Shown here piece by piece: positions 14,462 through 21,441 of a DNA stretch of 21,794 nucleotides (position 1 is its first letter; each line of letters begins with the position of its first letter). The notes beneath the pieces are model-generated. The model saw only the letters and a program-made list of their open reading frames with translations, did no database searches and had not been told where the DNA came from. This DNA comes from Sphingomonas sp. (GTDB taxonomy: Bacteria; Pseudomonadota; Alphaproteobacteria; Sphingomonadales; Sphingomonadaceae). A program made the translations under genes and the position numbers. The stretch spans positions 1 through 21,794 of the forward strand of contig PNLG01000411.1 in the NCBI GenBank assembly GCA_013822915.1, read 5' to 3'.

Positions 14462-15072
14462 GCGACGCGGCGGCGCGGGCGTGGGTGCGCGAGCGGTTCG
14501 GTGTTTCACGTGAAACACAACTCGCTGTCCTGGCCGATCTGGTGGTGGCCGAGGCCGAGCGGCAGAATCTCGTGTCGGCGGCGACTCTCGATGCGTTTTG
14601 GCATCGGCATATCTTGGACAGCGCGCAATTGCTGCGCTTTGCCGATGACTCCTGCGGGCATTGGGTCGATATCGGGAGTGGCGCCGGTTTTCCCGGCCTG
14701 GTTATCGCGATTCTGACCGACCGACCCGTCACCTTGGTCGAGCCGCGGCGGCGACGCGCAGACTTCCTGGCGCTCGCGGTGCAACAACTCGGTTTGGCGG
14801 AACGAGTTGTGGTTGAGGTTTGTCGTGTCGAGCAAGTAGCCGGCGTTGCTGCCGTCATTTCGGCGCGGGCGGTGGCGTCGCTGCCTAAACTGCTGGGCGC
14901 CGCGGCGCACTTATCCACGGCAAAAACGCGCTGGCTGCTCCCAAAAGGGCGATCGGCGCGCGAAGAAGTGGCGGCGGCGCAGCGATCATGGCATGGCATG
15001 TTTCACGTGGAACAAAGTCTCACCGATCCCGAGTCGTTGATTGTCATTGTCGAGAAGGTCGCCCGCCGATGA
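14458..15072 (+). CDS. rsmG: 16S rRNA (guanine-527 N7)-methyltransferase RsmG
   Basis: A 204-residue methyltransferase that methylates G527 in the 530 loop of 16S rRNA. Its loss gives low-level streptomycin resistance in other bacteria. The N-terminal FGVSRET (14-20) precedes a helical segment with AERQNLVSAATLDAFWHRHILDS in two blocks. The SAM-binding loop is VDIGSGAGFPGL (70-81), and VEPRRRRADFL follows. Two parS sites are embedded in the coding sequence: one encodes part of VSRET, the other part of the C-terminal FHVEQ. It overlaps mnmG by 4 bases and parA by 4 bases (both ATGA). Confidence 0.95.
   Translation: MSDAAARAWVRERFGVSRETQLAVLADLVVAEAERQNLVSAATLDAFWHRHILDSAQLLRFADDSCGHWVDIGSGAGFPGLVIAILTDRPVTLVEPRRRRADFLALAVQQLGLAERVVVEVCRVEQVAGVAAVISARAVASLPKLLGAAAHLSTAKTRWLLPKGRSAREEVAAAQRSWHGMFHVEQSLTDPESLIVIVEKVARR
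14502..14517. other. parS site 2 (perfect consensus)
   Basis: TGTTTCACGTGAAACA matches the parS consensus at all 16 positions. Flanking G and C extend it to an 18-base perfect palindrome (14501-14518). It lies inside rsmG and encodes the VSRET stretch. This should be the strongest ParB loading site in the window. Confidence 0.95.
14999..15014. other. parS site 3 (one mismatch)
   Basis: TGTTTCACGTGGAACA differs from consensus only at position 12. It lies near the 3' end of rsmG, 55 bases before parA, and encodes the FHVEQ stretch. Its closeness to parA could let ParB influence parAB expression, though that is inference. Confidence 0.9.
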
Positions 15073-15860
15073 GCTGCATCACGATCGCTAATCAAAAGGG
15101 CGGTGTTGGCAAAACCACCACTGCGATCAATCTGGGCACGGCGCTTGCCGCCACTGGGCAGCGTGTGCTGCTAATCGATCTTGATCCGCAGGGAAATTGC
15201 TCGACCGGATTGGGGATTGGCAATGCCGCGCGCACGCATTCGTCCTACGATCTGCTGATCGGCGAGCTTGGCCTTGGCGATGCCGCGATCCCGACCAAGG
15301 TCCCACGGTTAAGCATTGTGCCGGCCACGGTTGACCTGTCAGGCGCGGAGATTGAACTGGTCGATCTGCCTGAGCGCACGCACCGGCTGGCGCGCGCGAT
15401 TTCGCGTGGGCGGCAAGACTGGGATGTGATCCTGATTGATTGCCCGCCGTCGTTGGGTTTGTTGACCATGAATGCGATGGTCGCGGCCGACTCGCTGCTC
15501 GTTCCGCTGCAATGTGAGTTTTTTGCGCTTGAGGGGCTGAGCCAATTGCTCAGCACGGTTGAGCGGATCCGGTCGCGCTTTAATCCCGGCTTGTCGATCA
15601 TGGGGGTTGCGCTGACCATGTATGACCGGCGCAATCGGTTGACCGATCAGGTGTCGGACGATGTGCGTGCAGTGCTTGGCAAAGTGGTGTTCGATACGGT
15701 CATCCCGCGCAATGTCCGCTTGTCCGAAGCGCCAAGCCATGGCTTGCCGGCGTTGATCTACGACCATCGTTGCCCCGGCTCCGAAGCCTATATCGCACTC
15801 GCGCGCGAGTTTATCGCGCGCCTGCCCCGACCCCCTCAGGATAACAAAGCCGCCGCATGA
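15069..15860 (+). CDS. parA: Chromosome partitioning ATPase ParA (Soj)
   Basis: A 263-residue deviant-Walker ParA/Soj ATPase. In its ATP form it dimerises on nucleoid DNA and is driven off by ParB-parS, which pulls the origin region poleward. The deviant Walker A is KGGVGKTT (10-17) with the signature lysine early in the loop. LLIDLDPQGN and ILIDCPPSLGLLTMNA hold the A' and Walker B regions. There is no N-terminal DNA-binding domain, as expected for chromosomal (type Ib-like small) ParA. ATG at 15069 overlaps the rsmG stop by 4 bases and gives the typical N-terminus ITIANQKGG. It overlaps parB by 4 bases. Confidence 0.97.
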   Translation: MSCITIANQKGGVGKTTTAINLGTALAATGQRVLLIDLDPQGNCSTGLGIGNAARTHSSYDLLIGELGLGDAAIPTKVPRLSIVPATVDLSGAEIELVDLPERTHRLARAISRGRQDWDVILIDCPPSLGLLTMNAMVAADSLLVPLQCEFFALEGLSQLLSTVERIRSRFNPGLSIMGVALTMYDRRNRLTDQVSDDVRAVLGKVVFDTVIPRNVRLSEAPSHGLPALIYDHRCPGSEAYIALAREFIARLPRPPQDNKAAA

Positions 15861-16756
15861 ACGATCAAGCACTGGAGTCACCAACTGCTGCCCGTAAACC
15901 TCGCCCCGGCCTTGGTCGTGGCCTGTCCGCGCTGATGGGTGATTTGGCGCGCGAGGAACCGGTCGCGTCGGGTTCCTCGCCCACTCCCGGCCTGCGGATG
16001 TTGCCGGTTGGGTCCATGACACCGCATCCCGATCAGCCGCGTCGCCGCTTTGATGAGGCAGCACTTGACGAGCTGGCGGCGTCGATTGCGACGCGCGGGG
16101 TGATTCAGCCGATTGTGGTCCGCCCAATGGGTTCCGGCTATCAGATTGTGGCGGGCGAGCGACGCTGGCGCGCGGCACAGCGCGCACGACTCCATGAAGT
16201 TCCTGTAATCATTCGTGATTTTGACGAGGCCGAAACGCTGGAAATCGCGCTCGTTGAAAATATCCAGCGCCAGGATCTCAATGCGATCGAAGAGGCGCAG
16301 GCCTATGCGCGGCTGATCGATGACTTTGGCCATACGCAGGACGCACTGGCCAAGATTGTCCATAAATCGCGCAGCCATGTCGCCAATCTGCTGCGACTGC
16401 TCGATCTGCCGACGAGCGTGCAGACGCATGTCGTCGAGGGGCGGTTGACCATGGGGCACGCCCGCGCGCTGATCGGTGCGGATGATGTCGACGCGCTGGC
16501 CAGCGAAGTCATTGCCAGAGGGCTGTCGGTTCGCGACACTGAACGGCGCGCGCAAGCCGCAAAGCTATCCACGCCGGGCCGCGCAAGCCACGGCCCCAAT
16601 CCCGACATTGCGGCGTTGGAAAACCAGCTTGCCGACCTGTTAGGACTGCCGGTCAAGGTCAGTTTTGGCGCCAAGGGCGGCACGTTGACGCTCAGCTATT
16701 CGACGCTCGACCAACTCGACATGATTTGTCAGCGGCTGACGGGCGAACCACTTTAG
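15857..16756 (+). CDS. parB: Chromosome partitioning protein ParB (Spo0J)
   Basis: A 299-residue ParB that binds parS, loads as a CTP-dependent clamp, spreads on DNA and recruits ParA and SMC. The N-terminal arm holds KPRPGLGRGLSALMGD. The CTP-binding domain has HPDQPRRRFDEAAL and the GERRWRA motif (near residue 95-101), then ALVENIQRQDLNAIEEAQAY. The helix-turn-helix region is FGHTQDALAKIVHKSRSHVANLLRLLDLP, and the C-terminal dimerisation domain starts near residue 250. Start ATGA-coupled to parA. Three parS sites lie within 0.9-3.3 kb upstream. Confidence 0.97.
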   Translation: MNDQALESPTAARKPRPGLGRGLSALMGDLAREEPVASGSSPTPGLRMLPVGSMTPHPDQPRRRFDEAALDELAASIATRGVIQPIVVRPMGSGYQIVAGERRWRAAQRARLHEVPVIIRDFDEAETLEIALVENIQRQDLNAIEEAQAYARLIDDFGHTQDALAKIVHKSRSHVANLLRLLDLPTSVQTHVVEGRLTMGHARALIGADDVDALASEVIARGLSVRDTERRAQAAKLSTPGRASHGPNPDIAALENQLADLLGLPVKVSFGAKGGTLTLSYSTLDQLDMICQRLTGEPL

Positions 16757-16757
16757 C

Positions 16758-16773
16758 GTGCGACAAAACGCAC
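16758..16773. terminator. Weak hairpin after parB
   Basis: GTGCG and CGCAC arms around a 6-base loop (ACAAAA) begin one base past the parB stop, in the 63-base gap between convergent parB and the ankyrin gene. No T-tract follows on either strand. It may mark the end of the mnmE-parB transcript, but evidence is thin. Confidence 0.3.
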
Positions 16774-16819
16774 ATCGAGCTCAAATTGCCTGCTCACCCC
16801 GCCATTTAGTGTGCTGACA

Positions 16820-17452
16820 TTAGAAATTCGGGCCGATTGACGTCCGGCGGTCGCGGCGGGGGATGTCGGCAAACAACGCTGCCATGGCCGGAAAGCGCTT
16901 GTCCTCCAGCGCATAGTCGCGTGCCGACCGCCCGGCGATATTGTCGACCTGGTCGGGATTGGCGCTGGCGGCCAGCAATTCGCGCACCGCATTGAGGTTG
17001 CGAAGCTGCACCGCGCGGATTAACGGCGTCTCCCCCGCCTGATTGGCCAGATTAAGGTTGGTTCGCCCCTTGATCAGATCAGGAATGACGCTGTCGGCGC
17101 CTTGAGTAACCGCCAGCATCAGCGGGGTATTACCCTTCGCGTCGCGCAAATTGGGGTTGGCCCCTTTTTGCAGCAGGAACCGCGTATATAGCGCATCGTT
17201 CCGCTTGGCGACGATGTGGAGGGCGGTTTCGCGCGTCGAATAATCCTGGGTATTGACGACGGTGGTGCCGGGTTTGTTCAAAATCTCGGTGATTTCGGGG
17301 CCTTTGGTCTTGTCCTTCTCCGACTCGCGGATCGCCTCCAGAAACTTATAGCCTTCCGACTGGCCGAGCTGTCCGCTGGCGCGGTGGATGCCCGTGATGG
17401 ACATGCCGAGCAAGAGCAATGCCGCAAAGGTTCGGAACACACATAGGGTCAT
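16820..17452 (-). CDS. Exported ankyrin-repeat protein
   Basis: A 210-residue protein with a signal peptide (MTLCVFRTFAALLLLGMSI, small residues ASG near 25-27 as a possible cleavage site). A charged helical stretch follows (35-60). Four ankyrin-type repeats start near residues 75 (ETALHIVAKR), 108 (GNTPLMLAVTQG), 141 (ETPLIRAVQLRN) and 174 (GRSARDYALED); the last is degenerate. Ankyrin repeats bind proteins; no catalytic domain is present, so a periplasmic scaffold or inhibitor role is only a guess. ATG at 17452 has AGAG about 7 bases upstream. Divergent from the SCO gene and convergent with parB. The partner protein is unknown. Confidence 0.82.
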   Translation of the reverse strand: MTLCVFRTFAALLLLGMSITGIHRASGQLGQSEGYKFLEAIRESEKDKTKGPEITEILNKPGTTVVNTQDYSTRETALHIVAKRNDALYTRFLLQKGANPNLRDAKGNTPLMLAVTQGADSVIPDLIKGRTNLNLANQAGETPLIRAVQLRNLNAVRELLAASANPDQVDNIAGRSARDYALEDKRFPAMAALFADIPRRDRRTSIGPNF

Positions 17453-17535
17453 GGCGCACTCTTATCGCGAAGGTCGATGCCGCATACTATACGGGCTTGT
17501 CAGCCGAGCGCTACCCGATCATGGCTGTGTGTGGG
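17453..17535. promoter_or_regulatory. Divergent promoter region, ankyrin gene / SCO gene
   Basis: An 83-base gap between divergent genes. The + strand ACTATA at 17486-17491 reads TATAGT on the minus strand, five of six matches to a -10 box, 34 bases before the ankyrin ATG. The overlapping TACTAT (17485-17490) could serve the SCO gene. No good -35 is visible on either side. Confidence 0.3.
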
Positions 17536-18123
17536 ATGAACAACCGATATCTTCTTGCGCTGGCGCTGTCGCTCGGGGTTGCGTTGGCTGGGTGTGCGCT
17601 GCCCGCTGAAAAGCCGCCGCTGGCCGGTGCAGCGATCGGCGGGCCGTTTTCGCTGACCGATCAGCATGGCCGTGCGGTGAGCGATCGCGATTTTGCCGGG
17701 AGGTTTCGCATTATCTATTTCGGCTATACCTATTGCCCAGATGTCTGCCCGGTCGATGTGCAGACGCTGGCCGCCGGGCTGAAGCGCGTTGAGCAGCGCA
17801 ACCCGGCGCTTGGCGCGCGGATTGTGCCGATTTTCATCACGGTTGATCCGGCGCGTGATACGCCCCCGGTTCTGAAGCAGTTTGTGTCGGCCTTTCACCC
17901 CCGCATGGTGGGGTTGACGGGCACGCCCGCCGCCATCGCCCGGGTTCAGGCCGCGTTTGCGATTTTTGCCAAGGCACAGCCCCCGGCGGCAGACGGCGGC
18001 TATATCGTCGATCACTCGCGCCAGGCCTATTTATTCAGCCCCGATGGCAAGCCGTTGGCGTTGTTGCCGCAGGACGGCACGCCTGACCAAGTTGCGGACG
18101 AGATCGTCCGCTGGGCGCGGTGA
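17536..18123 (+). CDS. SCO1/SenC family copper-binding lipoprotein
   Basis: A 195-residue thioredoxin-fold protein that delivers copper to, or reduces cysteines of, the CuA centre of cytochrome c oxidase. The lipobox is ALAGC with C20 as the lipidated residue after a short hydrophobic leader. The copper motif is CPDVC (C67, C71) in YFGYTYCPDVCPVD, and the distal ligand is H160 in IVDHSRQAYLFSPDG. All three ligands are intact. ATG at 17536 gives the tidiest lipoprotein signal; ATG at 17521 adds five residues. No oxidase genes are next to it. It begins a run of three genes with the YcgN-like and YgjP-like proteins. Confidence 0.92.
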   Translation: MNNRYLLALALSLGVALAGCALPAEKPPLAGAAIGGPFSLTDQHGRAVSDRDFAGRFRIIYFGYTYCPDVCPVDVQTLAAGLKRVEQRNPALGARIVPIFITVDPARDTPPVLKQFVSAFHPRMVGLTGTPAAIARVQAAFAIFAKAQPPAADGGYIVDHSRQAYLFSPDGKPLALLPQDGTPDQVADEIVRWAR

Positions 18124-18148
18124 GCGCGCGTTTTTCGGCCCGCGCCGC

Positions 18149-18586
18149 GTGAGTGCGCGTTTTTGGGAAGACGGCACGCCGCTCGACAAACTCGACCGCG
18201 CGCAGTGGGAGGCGCTCTGCGATGGTTGCGGCAAATGTTGTGTCCACAAGTTGGAAGATGATGAAACGGGTGAACTCTATCCCACCAATGTTGCGTGCCG
18301 CTTGCTCGACCGGCGCACCGCCCAATGCTCCGATTATCGCCACCGCCACGCTTATGTCGCCGAATGTGTGCGGCTGACCCCGGCCAAGCTCGCGTCGATC
18401 GACTGGCTGCCGTCAACTTGTGCCTATCGGCTGCGCGCGGCGGGGGAGCCGTTGCCCGACTGGCATTATCTGGTGTGTGGCGACCGCGAGGCAGTGCACC
18501 GTGCCGGCATGTCGGTGCGGGGCTGGACGATTTCGGAGGATGATGCTGGCGACCTCGAATATCACCTGACCGACCGGACGCTATGA
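18149..18586 (+). CDS. YcgN family cysteine-cluster protein
   Basis: About 145 residues matching the UPF0260/YcgN family. It begins ARFWEDGTPLDKLDRAQWEALCDGCGKCCVHK in two blocks, with eight cysteines at 24, 27, 30, 31, 50, 60, 73 and 91 (CxxCxxCC then single cysteines), and goes on with LYPTNVACRLLD, WLPSTCAYRL and WHYLVCGD. The cysteine layout suggests a metal or iron-sulphur site; the biochemical role is not established. The start is GTG at 18149, chosen because the family N-terminus begins here. It lies 25 bases after the SCO stop and overlaps the next gene by 4 bases (ATGA). Confidence 0.88.
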   Translation: MSARFWEDGTPLDKLDRAQWEALCDGCGKCCVHKLEDDETGELYPTNVACRLLDRRTAQCSDYRHRHAYVAECVRLTPAKLASIDWLPSTCAYRLRAAGEPLPDWHYLVCGDREAVHRAGMSVRGWTISEDDAGDLEYHLTDRTL

Positions 18587-19293
18587 CGTCGCCCCTGCCC
18601 CTCGTGCTTCCGCTTCCGGCGCCTGCCCCCATCGCCGTGGTGCGCCACCCGCGGGCGCGGGCGGTGCGGTTGCGGGTTGATCCGGCGACCGGCGAAGTGC
18701 GGCTGGTGCTACCGCCGCGCGCGTCGCTGGCAAGCGCAATGCGCTGGGCGGCGGAGAAGAGCGCGTGGATTGCGGCGGCGCGTGCGAAACTGCCCCCGCC
18801 GCGCCCATTTCTGTCCGGTGCGCACCTGCCCTATCGCGGCGGAGAGCTTGAGATTTGCTGGCGGGCCGATGCGCCGCGCCGTGTCACCCGTGAGGGCGAT
18901 CGGCTGATCTGTGGCGGTCCGCTTGACGGCCTTGCCGCGCGGATCACGCGCTGGTTGCGCAGCGAAGCGCTGGGGCTGTTAAGGGCGGAGACGACCGAAT
19001 TCGCGCATCTGGCGGGGGTGGACGTCGCGCAGATTTCGCTGGGCGATCCGCGCGGACGCTGGGGGAGTTGTTCGGCGCGCGGGACGATCCGCTATAGCTG
19101 GCGGCTCATTCTGATGCCCGATATCGTCCGACGCGCAGTGGTCGCGCATGAAGTCGCGCACCGCGTCCATATGCATCACGGCCCCGCCTTTCACGCGCTC
19201 GTCGCCCGGTTGGTTGGACGCGATGCTGGCCATGCGCGCGACTGGCTCCGCACGCATGGGAGCGCGCTTCACTGGGTCGGCCGCTCGGCCTGA
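18583..19293 (+). CDS. YgjP-like (DUF45, M48-type) metalloprotein
   Basis: A 236-residue protein of the YgjP/DUF45 family, zinc metallopeptidase-like. Zinc ligands are expected at H189 and H193 in HEVAH with E190 as the base, and H204 in HHGPAFHALVARL. The family motif GRWGSCSARGTIRYSWRL (from about 158) is present, as is the N-terminal RAVRLRVDPATGEVRLVLPP strand region. E. coli YgjP has been reported to act on UTP, so the name protease is uncertain. ATG overlaps the YcgN-like stop by 4 bases. Its last 25 bases overlap the 3' end of the convergent PBP1A gene. Confidence 0.9.
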   Translation: MTSPLPLVLPLPAPAPIAVVRHPRARAVRLRVDPATGEVRLVLPPRASLASAMRWAAEKSAWIAAARAKLPPPRPFLSGAHLPYRGGELEICWRADAPRRVTREGDRLICGGPLDGLAARITRWLRSEALGLLRAETTEFAHLAGVDVAQISLGDPRGRWGSCSARGTIRYSWRLILMPDIVRRAVVAHEVAHRVHMHHGPAFHALVARLVGRDAGHARDWLRTHGSALHWVGRSA

Positions 19294-21383
19294 TTGCGGG
19301 GTGCAGGGGGCGTCGCAGGCGGGCGCCGTTGCGGTGCCGGTCGGTCGAGCGCGCGGTCGAGCCAATCATCGTCGAGCCGCTCGCCGCGCGCCTGGCCCGG
19401 GCTTGGCGGGATCGTACCGCCGGTGGGCGCCTGGTCGAACGGATCGTCGCTCCCCGGTTGCTCAAGCGGCTCGGTGCTGGGCGGGGTGATCGGGTTTCCG
19501 TCCGCGTCTACGAACAAGCCATTGTCGGGCTCGCCAAAATACTCCTCCTCCCCCAATCCGGCCTCGGCATCGGGAAGGGTCAGGCCGGTGTCGAATTGTT
19601 CGACCGGCCTTTTGGCGACCGCGACCTTCATGAACGCGGCAAAGGCGCGGGCCGGCGCGGTGCCGCCGTGCAAGCCGGGCACCGAGCGCGCATCGTCCCG
19701 CCCCATCCACACGCCCGTGGTCAGCCCGCTGGAAAAACCCAGGAACCAGCCATCTTTGGTCGAGGTGGTCGTCCCGGTCTTGCCCGCGACCGGGCGGCCG
19801 ATCTGCGCGGCTTTGCCGGTGCCGGTATTGACCGCAGTTTGCAACAAATCGGTCATCGCCTGTGCGACAAAAGGGGCAACGAGCACCTGGCTGCGATCGA
19901 CCTCATGCGCATAGATGGTCACGCCATTGGCGGTGACCTTGGTAATGCCATAGGGGGTAACCGCGACCCCCTTGTTCGCGACTGAGGCAAAGGCGCGCGT
20001 CATTTCGATCAGCCGCACGTTGGATGTGCCCAGCACCATTGCGGGTTGGGTATTGACGTTGGTGGTAATGCCAAAGCGGCGGGCCATATCGGCAATTGTG
20101 CCGAATCCGACTTCTTCGCCGATTTTGGCAGCGACCGTGTTGATCGAATAGGCAAAGGCATTGCGCAGCGTCGTCTCGCCAATGTTGCGGCGCGAATCAT
20201 TTCGCGGTGTCCAGCCGTTGATGGTGACGGGTTCGTCGACCACGGCATCCTCGGGCTTTTGTCCGGCTTCCAGTGCGGCGAGATAAACGAACAGCTTGAA
20301 CGACGACCCTGGCTGACGCTGCGCCTGGGTCGCGCGGTTGTAGATTGACGACACATAGTCGCGACCGCCCACCATCGCCCGCACCGCGCCATCGCGGTCA
20401 AGCGACACCAGCGCCCCTTGCGTCCCCGCCGGGGCGTTGGTGCGGACTGCGGCGTCGGCGGCGCGCTGTGCCTCGATGTCGAGCGTGGTCCATACCTCCA
20501 GCGGGCGCGTGGTCTCATCGACCAGCACGTCGAGCTGCGGCAGCGCCCAGTCGGTGAAATAACGCACGCTATTCTGTTTGGGTTCGGGCACAAAGCGCAC
20601 TGCGGTCAAGTCGATGCGTTTCGCCGCGCCCGGCGCAATCTTGCCGTTTTCCGCCATCAGGCGGATGACGACCCCCGCGCGACCCCGCGCCGCGTCGATG
20701 TCGGCGGTGGGCGAATAATGCGACGGCGCCTTGACCAGGCCAGCGATGACAGCGGCTTCGGTCAAGCTGAGTTGCTCTGCGCTGTGGCCGAAAAACTTGC
20801 GCGATGCGGCATCAACGCCGTAAGCGCCGCCGCCGAAATAGACTTTGTTCAAATAGAGTTCGAGGATCTGGTCCTTCGAAAATTTCCGCTCCAGCGCCAG
20901 CGCCAAAATCCCCTCGCGCAGCTTGCGGCTGACCGAATAGCTGTTGGTGAGAAAGATGGTGCGCGCGACTTGCTGAGTAATCGTCGAGGCACCCTGAAGC
21001 CGCCGTCCGGTGCCGCGATTTTCCAGCGCAAAGCGCGTGATGCGGGCAAGGGCAATCGGATCAACGCCGGGGTGCGACCGGAAACGCCGATCCTCCACCG
21101 CAATCATCGCGTCGCGCATGATCGCCGGAATCTTCTCATACGGCAGCCAGTCGCCAAAACTGGGGCCGAGCGAGGCAATGACGGTGCCATCGACCGCATG
21201 AACGCGGATTGTTTGCCCATTGGGGGATGATTTCAGCTCGTCAAAGCTCGGCAGGCTGGCGCGTGCGACATAAACCGCAATCGCCAGCGTGATAAACGTG
21301 GCGACACCCAGCCCGATGAGCAATTGCACCGCCAGCACGAGCCGCCGACGCCAAAGGGGTTTGGGAAGGGAAGAGCGCGCCAT
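19269..21383 (-). CDS. Penicillin-binding protein 1A (bifunctional glycosyltransferase/transpeptidase)
   Basis: A 704-residue class A PBP that polymerises and cross-links peptidoglycan. Residues 1-17 are cytoplasmic and 18-40 a membrane anchor. The GT51 domain (about 60-235) has EDRRFRSHPGVD with catalytic E97, GASTITQQVARTIFL, and RKFSKDQILELYLNKVYFG. The transpeptidase domain has S360-S-F-K363 as the SxxK site, SIN (413-415) and KTG (535-537). A proline- and acid-rich tail of about 100 residues (from about 600) looks disordered. ATG at 21383 fits the MARSSLPKP start. The coding end overlaps the convergent YgjP-like gene by 25 bases. All catalytic motifs are intact. Confidence 0.95.
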   Translation of the reverse strand: MARSSLPKPLWRRRLVLAVQLLIGLGVATFITLAIAVYVARASLPSFDELKSSPNGQTIRVHAVDGTVIASLGPSFGDWLPYEKIPAIMRDAMIAVEDRRFRSHPGVDPIALARITRFALENRGTGRRLQGASTITQQVARTIFLTNSYSVSRKLREGILALALERKFSKDQILELYLNKVYFGGGAYGVDAASRKFFGHSAEQLSLTEAAVIAGLVKAPSHYSPTADIDAARGRAGVVIRLMAENGKIAPGAAKRIDLTAVRFVPEPKQNSVRYFTDWALPQLDVLVDETTRPLEVWTTLDIEAQRAADAAVRTNAPAGTQGALVSLDRDGAVRAMVGGRDYVSSIYNRATQAQRQPGSSFKLFVYLAALEAGQKPEDAVVDEPVTINGWTPRNDSRRNIGETTLRNAFAYSINTVAAKIGEEVGFGTIADMARRFGITTNVNTQPAMVLGTSNVRLIEMTRAFASVANKGVAVTPYGITKVTANGVTIYAHEVDRSQVLVAPFVAQAMTDLLQTAVNTGTGKAAQIGRPVAGKTGTTTSTKDGWFLGFSSGLTTGVWMGRDDARSVPGLHGGTAPARAFAAFMKVAVAKRPVEQFDTGLTLPDAEAGLGEEEYFGEPDNGLFVDADGNPITPPSTEPLEQPGSDDPFDQAPTGGTIPPSPGQARGERLDDDWLDRALDRPAPQRRPPATPPAPRNQAERPTQ

Positions 21384-21441
21384 CAGTCTTTCGGGAGATA
21401 AGCTCTAAACCGCCCCGCGACAAGCATGCGCCAAGTGGCGG

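Noticed and set aside
14911..14919. TTATCCACG, one mismatch from a DnaA box, inside rsmG
   Set aside because: A single isolated match in coding DNA; a few such matches are expected by chance in 21.8 kb, unlike the cluster at 7094-7224.
13848..14999. Long open frame on the minus strand opposite mnmG and rsmG
   Set aside because: It is a mirror of well-matched MnmG and RsmG coding DNA, its composition is arginine/serine/alanine-rich without any recognisable domain, and GC-rich DNA commonly leaves such frames open.
15339..16187. 282-codon open frame on the minus strand opposite parA and parB
   Set aside because: Shadow of strongly recognised ParA and ParB; arginine-rich and featureless.
16753..16992. 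79-codon frame opposite the parB end and within the ankyrin gene
   Set aside because: It is an alternative frame of the ankyrin gene on the same strand, without its own start signal or domain.
20418..21230. 270-codon open frame on the plus strand opposite the PBP1A gene
   Set aside because: Shadow of PBP1A, whose catalytic motifs are all present in the other strand.
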